From Biscogniauxia marginata (lineage: Eukaryota; Ascomycota; Sordariomycetes; Xylariales; Xylariaceae): a stretch of 64,000 nt of DNA. How positions within the stretch are numbered: the stretch's first letter is position 1; each line of letters opens with the position of its first letter. A program made the position numbers and the translations under genes. Below, one piece after another: positions 46,520 through 55,165 of the stretch. Where the stretch lies: positions 62,001 to 126,000 of the forward strand of contig MU404145.1 of NCBI GenBank assembly GCA_022695795.1, given 5' to 3'. A model generated the notes under the pieces. That model saw only the letters and a list, made by a program, of their open reading frames with translations, was not told the DNA's origin and searched no databases.

Positions 46520-47509
46520 ATGACGCGGATAGTCCTGTCGACGGGCAACATCGTCTCCGGCGGCCCCTCCATCATACGCAAGCCAGGTACCTACAGATCC
46601 AACCTCGAGCTCACAAATTCGCTCCGGAGCAATTTCCTAGCCGCCAAGGAAGACTATGCTGCTGCGCTGGAGAACGGGAACGGCAACGGTGACGCGGCCC
46701 ACCACGCCTCCGAAAACGGCACGAACGGACGCGGGCTGAATGGCAACAGCCGGACGGCGACCAGCGTGTGGACGGCGCGAGAGGGTTCCGTCCTGTACGT
46801 CCCGCGCATCAACTGGGCCACGGCCGGGCTGCAGGAGGACCGCACGCAATACGAGATCACCGTCAAGCTGTTCTTCCTACCGACCGCGCCCCTCGAGAAG
46901 CGGCCTGAATACATCAGAGAGGCCCTGCGGCTAGTCACCAAGGAGCTTGGCGTCGACACGGTCGACCTCCTGATCGTCTCGTTCCCGGGGATATCGTTCG
47001 AGGGCGACTGTGAGTGGGAGGCGAACAAGCGCAACGCGGCCATGGGCGACGAGGCGGAGGAGCTCTGGACATGGGCGGTGCTCGAGGACCTGCACATGCA
47101 GGGCAGGATCAGCCGGCTGGGCATCGCCGAGTTCGGCAGCGAGAAGCTGCAGCGCTTCATAGGCAAGGTCCGCGTCCGGCCCGCCGTCGACCAGATCAAC
47201 ATCAAGAACTGCTGCAGCGTGCCCCCGCCCCTGGCCAAGCTCGCCAAGGAAGAGGGCATCGAGCTGTACACCCACGGCGACTGCACCGACATCCTGCCGC
47301 GCGGCACCCTGCGCGAGCTCCTTGGCCACGGCCTCCAGGGCGCCGGCGTCCTGGCCGACGACGAGAGCGAGGGCAGGGGCCTCAGCGGCGACCTGGTCCC
47401 CGAGTGGGTGGCCAAGTACACAGCGTTCGTCCAGGACAGGGGCGTCATCGAGAATAAGGGTTACTTCGCGGGGGCCGAGCTCATGGAGGGGGGCTACGTC
47501 AGCGACTGA
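46520..47509 (+). CDS. Glutamate-cysteine ligase regulatory (modifier) subunit, GCLM-like
   Basis: Intact single-exon 329-aa protein of the aldo/keto-reductase-like GCLM family, which binds the catalytic glutamate-cysteine ligase and raises its activity in glutathione synthesis in the cytosol. Visible: N-terminal strand and family text LSTGNIVSGGPSIIRKPG, LELTNSLRSNF, TIM-barrel-type segments LVTKELGVDTVDLLIVSFPG, LEDLHMQGRISRLGIAEFGS, RPAVDQINIKNCC, LAKEEGIELYTHGDCTDILP, and a C-terminal helix. A Gly/Asn-rich low-complexity insertion (about residues 50-80) is probably disordered. The usual AKR catalytic tetrad is not obvious, as expected for a regulatory subunit. Codon use is GC-rich like the other housekeeping genes. 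An ordinary aldo/keto reductase is the alternative, but the N-terminal text argues against it. Confidence 0.88.
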   Translation: MTRIVLSTGNIVSGGPSIIRKPGTYRSNLELTNSLRSNFLAAKEDYAAALENGNGNGDAAHHASENGTNGRGLNGNSRTATSVWTAREGSVLYVPRINWATAGLQEDRTQYEITVKLFFLPTAPLEKRPEYIREALRLVTKELGVDTVDLLIVSFPGISFEGDCEWEANKRNAAMGDEAEELWTWAVLEDLHMQGRISRLGIAEFGSEKLQRFIGKVRVRPAVDQINIKNCCSVPPPLAKLAKEEGIELYTHGDCTDILPRGTLRELLGHGLQGAGVLADDESEGRGLSGDLVPEWVAKYTAFVQDRGVIENKGYFAGAELMEGGYVSD

Positions 47510-48122
47510 CTGCTTTAATTAGCTATCTACTTACCTATAGAATGGGTTTTTTTTTCTGACTTGATTCACGTCCATCATTGGAGAACATACACTTATAGCA
47601 TGATCAGGTCTGCATCTTGTTGTAGTTTTTTTTTAATCGTTTTTGTTGATTGGCTTTTTGTCTTCTCTTTTCCCGTTCTCTCTCTCTCTCTTCTTGTGCA
47701 TATCTTTTTTTTCTTGGATATAAAGGCATTGGGTATTAGGCAAGGCTTGTTGTTGTTATCGTGGTTGCATACCTAGATTATCATATGAATACACATCCAC
47801 ATATACGTATAACACATCACGGGACCTCCTCGTAAGTTCTCTCCTATCCAACAATCATGCAAATATGATAAAGCAAGCAAAACGCTCCCATTAGAGTAAA
47901 AAGCCATCCCTCTAAAACTGGATGTAATGACGAAGTCCCGCTGCTAGGTAGTATTCGTAGTTTCATTATTCATCACCCATAATAATAAGTAATAGTAATA
48001 AGCTTGCCTTGGCCAACATAAATTTCTTTCTTTTTGGTTTTGCCCTCCTTCACCTCCTCCATTTTTTTGCCTTTTCTTTCGCGCCGGCTATACAGAGAGA
48101 TAGATATCTAGATATGGGTCTA
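47510..48122. other. Convergent intergenic region
   Basis: 3' flanks of the GCLM-like gene (+) and BUD32 (-). T-rich runs (47548-47556, 47626-47634, 47706-47714) may belong to 3' UTR or poly(A) signals. No gene. Confidence 0.6.
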
Positions 48123-49121
48123 CTACCCGATCATACTCCTCTTCCGGCCGCGCATCCTGACCTCCTCGAGCTTCCGCAGCACGACGGGGGCCTGCCGGAA
48201 GGCGTCCTTGTAGGACCCCTCGAGGACGCGTGTGAACAGGGCCTCGGCGCGCGGGTGCGTGCTCGCGAAGGCGCGCTCGAGCACGTACAGGTCGACGGCG
48301 CGGTCCTCATCCGACGTGCTCTGGCTCGCGAGGCCGAAGTCGATTATCACGATCTCGCCGTCTAGCTTGCCGCTCTCACTGCTGCTGCTGCTGCTGTCAT
48401 TATGACTGCCATTTACCGACTGCCGCTGCTGTTTTTGGTTGTATAGCGGCCGCAACATCATGTTGCTCGTCGTCAGGTCCCCGTGCACGATGCCCACGCG
48501 GTGCAACCCGCCTACCGCCAACGCTATCCTGCGCAGCAGCGCCACGAGTTCTACGTCGTCCTCCGCCGCCGCCGCATCTTTACCCCCCTCCTTCTCCTCC
48601 TCCTCGCCCTTGCCCTCTCTCCGGTTTCCCCGTCCCCCCCGTGCTAACCACGCATTGATGCCGACCCGGACCGGGGCGCCCCCGATCCACTCCATGGCCA
48701 GCCAGCCGGCGGCCTCGTCGACGGCGTACACGGCGGGCACCCGCACGCCCTCGCGCCGGCACTTGGCCAGGATGCGGGCCTCGGCGAGGATGCGGTGGCG
48801 CGTCAGGCGCGCGTCGAGCGCCGGGTGCCGCCAGGGCTTGGGCGGGCGGTACTTCAGCGCGCACGCGATGGTCGGGAGCACGTACGAGGTCTTGTAGAGT
48901 CGGGCTTCGGCGCCCTGGGTTATCAGCGCGGAGGGCGTGGACGGGTCGCGGGAGAGGATTTGGGGGAGGGGAGGGGCGAAGGGAGGAGGGGCGGTTGTTT
49001 CTACTGTTGTTGTTATTGTTGTTAGTGGTGGTGGTGGTGTTGGTTTTGGTGTCGTATCTGGTGTCGTGCTCGAGGAGGATGGGGGTTGCGGTTGCGGCCC
49101 GCCGCCGTCGGGTTGAGCCAT
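48123..49121 (-). CDS. bud32: KEOPS/EKC complex atypical kinase BUD32
   Basis: BUD32 is the small RIO-like kinase/ATPase of KEOPS, needed for tRNA t6A37 modification and telomere maintenance. Single exon, 332 aa. The kinase core is complete: GAEARLY (70-76), invariant-type Lys in ALKYR (90), helix C with RILAEARILAKCRREGV, WLAMEWIGG hinge, catalytic loop HGDLTTSNMM (213-222; Asp215, Asn220), metal motif DFG (261-263), and the family-specific C-terminal basic tail RGRKRSMIG. Unlike compact orthologues (about 260 aa), it has a Pro/Thr/Ser-rich N-terminal extension of about 60 residues and two low-complexity insertions (about 160-188 and 228-253, the latter before the DFG strand). An internal start after the extension cannot be excluded, but the ATG at 49121 is the only one upstream of the core. 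Confidence 0.93.
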   Translation of the reverse strand: MAQPDGGGPQPQPPSSSSTTPDTTPKPTPPPPLTTITTTVETTAPPPFAPPLPQILSRDPSTPSALITQGAEARLYKTSYVLPTIACALKYRPPKPWRHPALDARLTRHRILAEARILAKCRREGVRVPAVYAVDEAAGWLAMEWIGGAPVRVGINAWLARGGRGNRREGKGEEEEKEGGKDAAAAEDDVELVALLRRIALAVGGLHRVGIVHGDLTTSNMMLRPLYNQKQQRQSVNGSHNDSSSSSSESGKLDGEIVIIDFGLASQSTSDEDRAVDLYVLERAFASTHPRAEALFTRVLEGSYKDAFRQAPVVLRKLEEVRMRGRKRSMIG

Positions 49122-50277
49122 GGTGTGTTGGTATATGGTATGTGATATGGTATGTGTTGTCTATTGCTTCATAATTCGTTAAATCGTAAAATGGTAGTAC
49201 ACTAAGTATCCCAAAGTGGACAGTGCAGGCCGTGAGTTTTATGTGTTGTGCCCGGCGTTGTGTGTTTTTCATTAGTACACTTAGGTAGGTACGTACGTGT
49301 ATTAAGGTAGATATGCACGTTTTGTGTTTTTCCTTGGAGGGGTTAATGTTGTACATACTGTAAGTACCTACCTACCTGCGAGATTACCCCGCGGTGGACT
49401 TTCGGATGACTTGCGTCCCGCAGGACGCAGAACCGGTTGTACCCATTTTTACCTTGAACGCATTGTCCAACACCTGGTCCCGACTCCTGCGACCTTCAAT
49501 TCAATTTCAAACTTATAATTAATTCGACTTTGGTTACCTAAATCTCCAACACTTACACTTCCACTTACACTTACACTTACCCATACTCTACTTCTTACAT
49601 CAATCAATCTGTCAAAAAACCAGCGGATAGAAAGACACCTACCTACACATTACCCAACCTAGCACCGGTACAGACAACATTAAACCCTCTAAAATGGTCT
49701 AGAGGAGAGGACAAAGAGAGTCTCTAAAGTAGTGAGTCAGTCACCTTGGCCAGAGCGAACCGAACGGACCAGACTATGGCCAGGATGGGTCGCCCTCATT
49801 CGACCGCGGCTTGGATCGGAATCGGACGTTACAGGGCACACTGTGTTCCCGTGCTCCCCCCTGAGTAGGGCTGGGAACGAGTACGAATACTACTACCTAC
49901 CTATGTACGCTACTTATTAGCTTGTGCAGGTAGGTGTGTATGTGTATGTACGTTGGCTGCACAATGCAAGGTATTGGATGGCTTATACCAACCCGAACCC
50001 AGCCCCCAGCCCCGAGCGTTGATTTGGTTACTGAGCCAAAGCCGCCTCTGCTCAACATGGCCACATTGTTTGCCCACACAATGTGCCCATCAGCGCCGCA
50101 AAGGGGAGCACCGAAATCTCGCCATATTTGCCTCTTTCTGCCCTCTTTCTTTTTCTCTCTGTTTCCTCTCCCGTCCGAGGCCCCTCGCTCGCTTAGCCCA
50201 TTCGCAAACCATGAATCGCCGACAAACGTCTCCTTTCGTTTCATGGTCCGCACTCCCGCACATCTCATGTTCGCAAC
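49122..50277. promoter_or_regulatory. Shared 5' region of BUD32 (-) and a one-TM protein gene (+)
   Basis: Divergent promoter interval. It contains TAGGTA/TACCTACC words (49280-49380) and an ACACTT hexamer repeat (49549-49581). From about 50140 a C/T-rich leader leads into the ATG at 50278. No specific site is identified. Confidence 0.55.
49549..49581. repeat. ACACTT hexamer tandem repeat
   Basis: About five imperfect ACACTT/CCACTT units in the divergent promoter region between BUD32 and the gene at 50278. Confidence 0.8.
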
Positions 50278-51099
50278 ATGGCGAGCGCCTCCATCTCGCT
50301 GCTATGGACCCTAGTCTTCCTCGTCACCGCTCTCCTGCTAGCCCTAGTAGTCGCCGCACAGATCCTCGCCACTTACACCTCCGCATACCTAGCCGCACCT
50401 AGCGATATCACCACCTTTATCGACGTCGTCGACTTTTCCATCCAGGAGAACGAGAGCTACGACCGTGATTTGAACCGAGTCCAGAGGCTAGAGGACAAGC
50501 TACGGCTTGGCAGGCTACTTCAAGAGATCCAGAGGGGCGGCGACGACTTGCGCGAGGACTTGAACCGCCTCGTCCTTGGAGAGGGCGGAACTACCTTGCG
50601 CGCAGGTGCGAGGATCTTCTGGGCCATCCATCGGCGACAGCTGGAAGAGAGGGTGCGCAGGCTAGATCTTCTGCGCATGCGGTTCCTAGTTGTGTATATG
50701 GGCATCGTGGCCACGGCGGCCGGCGAGCGAGGGAAGCATGCCGAAAGAACAATACCGAAATCACTAAGGGACCCGGAGAAGACGGCATCACACTGTCACG
50801 ATGACCATCACTCCATACCAAAAGCCCCGCCTCTGCCGAGAGGCTTGACAGACAACATGAAGCATAGAACAACCCAGAGATCAGTGACTATGAATTCCCT
50901 AAGCCATCACGACAAGGGTGAGCAGCCGCATCGTTCCGGTTGGGAGGGCGTCGTACAAGAACTACGGCATTCACCATTGATGCACAAGCGCCATGCTTCA
51001 ATCGAGAGGGCCATGCGCTCGCCAACCCCGATGTCACCTCTAGGTAGCCCGTTGACACTGAGTCCGGCAGAGAAGATGGAAAGTCTGATAGAGGATTAG
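50278..51099 (+). CDS. Hypothetical protein with N-terminal membrane anchor
   Basis: Intact single-exon 273-aa ORF. One strong hydrophobic helix at about residues 8-33 (SLLWTLVFLVTALLLALVVA) is a signal anchor. It is followed by a charged, probably helical region (about 55-140) with heptad-like Leu/Arg spacing (NRVQRLEDKLRLGRLLQEI), a second weaker hydrophobic patch (RFLVVYMGIVATAAG), and a Ser/Pro/His-rich disordered tail with SP sites (RSPTPMSPLGSPLTLSP). This architecture suggests a membrane-tethered protein facing the cytosol and open to proline-directed phosphorylation. I do not recognise a named family. Codon use and length make it a real gene. Confidence 0.78.
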   Translation: MASASISLLWTLVFLVTALLLALVVAAQILATYTSAYLAAPSDITTFIDVVDFSIQENESYDRDLNRVQRLEDKLRLGRLLQEIQRGGDDLREDLNRLVLGEGGTTLRAGARIFWAIHRRQLEERVRRLDLLRMRFLVVYMGIVATAAGERGKHAERTIPKSLRDPEKTASHCHDDHHSIPKAPPLPRGLTDNMKHRTTQRSVTMNSLSHHDKGEQPHRSGWEGVVQELRHSPLMHKRHASIERAMRSPTPMSPLGSPLTLSPAEKMESLIED

Positions 51100-52730
51100 A
51101 GGTCGGCGACTGCTCTCGTAAACGGATATGTGGTTTTATTATTCCAAATCTCGGGGCCAGTAACCTCTGGTACCGCAATGTGAACCCTGTCCGGGCTTAT
51201 AAGCACACGACATTAGCACCCCGACCGATTCACGACTGGTAATGAAAAGTACTATGTGACGACGACTCACGATATTATAATGGCAACAAACCCGACTAGA
51301 TATGTCGATGACCAAAATTACCCATACAAGGAGTTTTCGATACTCCTCTTATATTATTATTACCCCATGCAACGCCATGGCACGTTGCTATTAATATGTT
51401 GGCATTAACAATTCGTTTCTTGCCCTGTTTATTATTATACCCTCGAAACAACAATCTGTGTTCAAATACCCTTTCTCAATAAGATTTTTTTGGTCGATTA
51501 AAATGACGGGAGGGTTGTGTATGTATGTGTCTTCATTCGCCAATGGATGGGCGAACAATCCGTTAGATTATCGCGGGAGGGAACTGCGCAGTTTTAGGAA
51601 CAACTAGTACGCCGGGGGCGATTATGTACTCATGAATCGGACTCAGACTTGGTTCCCGGGTTCAATGGGTATTGAATGACCCGCCGGGTGTATCCTATCA
51701 TTCTCTCGCGTATCTATCCCCTTCCTTAGAATCCTTGCTCCATGATGATTGTCACAACATACGCTTGCTCATGTTAGGAGACATCAAGTCTGTCCACATG
51801 CAGGATTCACCAACACTTTTACATACACGTAGGTACATGCAAAGAGACTCATAATCTACAGCATCTACCAAGGTTTAACACTCAGTCGCTCTAAACCAAC
51901 ATGTCAAGTGGTTATGAACGATTTCATATCCTTTAACCTTGATTAATGTCTAATTTTGAACCTCGATGGCAACTACACCAAGCCGATCAGTTCATGAGTA
52001 AACAGTAATCAAGGTTTAACAGGGGAGAAAATAATAAGGAAAGATATAGAATGTCCACCGCTGTAATAAAATAGTAGCGGAGAAGATAATGTTGTTTATT
52101 AGATTCCTCATCCGGAACAGCAGCAGTTATAATAATCTACTTGCTTACCTATTACATATTAGGTGGTATCTTGTAATATATTGGATGGAATTTGTCTTGG
52201 TGTGGTTATTTAACTTATAAGAATACAATTACTGGTATATGTTGATGGTTAGTTTTTGCTGTCTTAGGCACTTAGAGTAGGGCAAGGGGAAATTTGAGAA
52301 CAACTTTTGATTGCCACACGTCTATAGCAAAAGAGGAGGCTATTGACAGGCTTTCCACGCGATGCCTGTCATGGATGTCTTCTACCGCCAAGCTATACAT
52401 AGAAATAGATTTGTAAAGGGCCATTCACGTTTTACCACACACGGGTCTGTCACCATTAGCAGGTTATCCATCAAAAGGTTATAAGATAAAACTTGAGATA
52501 GAATGAGTTCTATCTGGTAATATATGCCATGTGTGTGTTCTCAAACAACTCAATGGTTTCGAGGAGCACATGAAGTATCGCCAGACAACTTTCAGAAACG
52601 AGACGAACTAAATGGCCAAGCTCTCCATCTTAGCTGGCCTCCTTTTGTCTCTCTTTCTCTCAGTGACCAGGCACATCATCGGGCCCAGTATTATTTCTCT
52701 CGCCGACTATTCACGTTTGTTAGCAAATGC
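51100..52730. other. Intergenic, no supported gene
   Basis: About 1.6 kb, moderately AT-rich from 51900 to 52500. ORFs are short and unrecognised. The right end is the 3' flank of the CMD-family gene. Confidence 0.55.
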
Positions 52731-53681
52731 CTAACCTTGCGGAAGAAATGTTGCTGCAAGTCGGAAAGGGAGAGATGGAGAGAGGGGAGGAGGGATATTG
52801 GGGTCTCGATGACTTACCGTCCAACGCGACGAGAAATCGACTGACGCAGTTGTATGCCGCCACCTGGTGTAGTGAGAGATTACTCGTTAGCTCGGCTCTA
52901 CTTGATCATTTGCCTCGAACACTCAAGATTCAACGATTCTTCTCCCCTCTTTACCGTCTCCGACACCTCCCTATTCTTATATCCTCTTCTCAACAACCAA
53001 CGACGAGACTCCGAGCTCGACTTCCGTGGCTGCTCTCCCCCTTTCCTACTAACAGCGTCCCTAACTTCGCAAAATCCATACTAGAATATGCTAAAAGAAA
53101 AAAGGAAACAAGAGACGAAAAAAAGAAAAAGAGAGAGAGGAAGGAAGAAAATAAAAACTCACAATGGCAGTAATCTCCACAATCTCCCTCTCGCTCAACA
53201 GCCCCCTCAGCTCCGCAAACAACTCATCGCTCACCCTCACCCTCCTCGTCATCTCGTCCGCGTACCTCAGCACAACCCACTCCCTATCCCCCAAGCCGCC
53301 CCTATCATCCTCCTCACCCCCATCCCCATCCCCATCCCCGTCCCCTCCAACCAAGACCTCCCGCCGGCAGACCTCCATGCCCCTCTCCCCCACGCCCGCG
53401 GCCCTCGCCAGCGGCGCGTGGTGCGCCCACTCGTACCAGGCGCCGTTGCAGACGGCGACGCGGCAGACGGCGAGCTCGCGCAGCGCCGCCGCCACCGTCG
53501 TCCGCGTGCGCACCGCGCCCAGGAACGCGTTCCAGCCGTCGGCCACGGGCGGCGCGTGCAGCAGCGCGAGGTCGAGCGGCTGCAGTGGCCGCGGCGCCCG
53601 CCGCGCCGCGATCCGGGACACGATCGCCTCGTCCTCCGGGGAGGCCGGCTGCGGAGGGGACGGGGTGTAGGGGATACGCAT
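52731..53681 (-). CDS. Carboxymuconolactone decarboxylase (CMD)-family protein (three exons)
   Basis: The CMD/AhpD-like fold covers decarboxylases and thiol peroxidases. Proposed minus-strand CDS: 53681-53163, 52863-52818, 52753-52731 (195 aa). Intron 1 (299 bp) has a GTGAGT donor and CAG acceptor; intron 2 (64 bp) has a GTAAGT donor and CAG acceptor. Joins give VEITAI-VAAYNCVSRFLVALD, the family's usual C-terminal helix, then a short tail ATFLPQG. The core signature is LRELAVCRVAVCNGAWYEWA with HH following (about residues 68-88). The AhpD-type CxxC pair is absent, so peroxidase activity is unlikely. An Asp/Gly repeat (GGDGDGDGDGG, about 112-122), from a GATGGG-type DNA repeat, enlarges a surface loop. 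Intron 1 is unusually long for this window. The 23-nt last exon is the least certain part. Confidence 0.83.
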
Positions 53682-55165
53682 TTTTATATATATAGAGGAA
53701 TGACGTTTTCAGACAGACCCCAAGGCTTGATATATTGGGGGGGAAAAAAAAAGGTTAAATGCGTCGAGATTCTCTCCTTTTTCTTTTTCTTTTAATGTTT
53801 CCCTCTCGAAATTTCCAACCCCGGAGTAAATGAGGCTCAATTCCGAGTAATAATGAAACGAACCCCAAGCGGCGCTCGCTCGGTATATCGTCACGGGTAG
53901 TATGTATGTATGTATGTATGTATGTACTACGATGGTCAGTCAGCCTGCCTGCCCGTTTGCCGACAATGAATCGATGCCAATCTTATAACAGGTACATATA
54001 AAATGCAAGGAAGGGGGAAGAGAGGGAAGTCCAAATACATACATATATAGATCAAAACGGGCCAATGTAGGTAGGTTTAAGAATAATATCCCAGATCACA
54101 CAACTCCTCACAATAATATTGTACTCTGTTTGATGAGTGGAAGTGAGTTAGTCATTAAGTAAATAACTCTTAGGAGGAAACTCTATGCTGGGTAATCTTC
54201 ATTTCCCGAAACCGGAGCCGATAGTGGAATTCTTCCCCGTTTGGCGTCCTCCGCCCCCGCCCGAGTGCTCTTTTTCCCGGGTCCGGGGTTATTTCGTCAG
54301 AGTGTTCCCGTCGTCACTATTTGTTATTAGTCCCTCTTATTACTACTAGTAATAATTGACTAATAACATTAGATTATCGGCCATACAACGCTAGAAACTC
54401 CCTGCTTCGAAATCTCTAGGTAAATCGAGAGCACGATATTGAACAAATATCGGAATAATGTTTGAAATGACTTTCTTCATTCACACAACCTCTGGCAACT
54501 TTCCCATTTATCTTCTACGCTATCTATCGTAGGCTCGTTTTATCACCTTCGACTAATTTACCGGTCTCCCCATTCAACCCGGGAATCATGAATCGTGACT
54601 AATGCGTGTATATCCAGCCAAGCGCCTCTGTTCCATCCGGTTCGTCTCTTTCGTATGCTGTTATCCCCCTTTGACAACCTTCCCGAAAATTCGAAGATGA
54701 AGTTCCACAGACAAGTTGGTGAGGGTGGTGTATTATATATGTGTACAGTAAAAGAAAAAACCCCCGGTAACCTGAATCCGGTAACCTGAATAGCCTTCGC
54801 TATATATGATCCTACAAGCTAGAAAAGCTCGTGTGAACCCCGGACTATCAACGGATGGCCCGAACGCCTTTAAAAATATCGCAATGATTATTTCCCTTTT
54901 GGCCTTCCTTCCCGTGAAATAAGAAAATCCGTTTATTTATGCCGTCGAACTCTGGTGGTCTATATCCATGTACAGACCAAATCCCTTGTGGATGATGATA
55001 TCAATGTAAGGGAGAAAATAGAAGAGAATTAAGTAATATGAAAGGGGTATACGATGTAGAGTGATCAGGCTGACGTAGGGGTAAGAAACTACTAGATCAA
55101 CTGGTAAAATAGAGGGTATGATAAGGCAGTAGACAAGGTATTTAGATGAGAATTTTGTGGGCACG
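53682..55165. other. Intergenic, no supported gene
   Basis: CMD gene promoter on the left and SLN1 3' flank on the right. Holds a TATG microsatellite (53901-53925). ORFs at 54595-54789 and 54937-55164 have no signature. Confidence 0.55.
53901..53925. repeat. TATG tetranucleotide microsatellite
   Basis: Six consecutive TATG units in the CMD gene upstream region. Confidence 0.85.

Noticed and set aside
46654..47448. Long minus-strand ORF opposite the GCLM-like gene
   Set aside because: A 264-codon antisense ORF in GC-rich coding DNA is expected from codon bias. The plus-strand frame has clear family homology.
47644..47734. Poly-T and CT-rich stretches as a transcription terminator
   Set aside because: Fungal Pol II genes have no simple sequence terminator of this type, so T-rich 3' flanks alone do not support a call.
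53088..53795. Plus-strand ORFs opposite the CMD-family gene
   Set aside because: Pro/Arg-rich readings of the complementary strand of a GC-rich gene. The minus strand carries the family signature and good splice sites.
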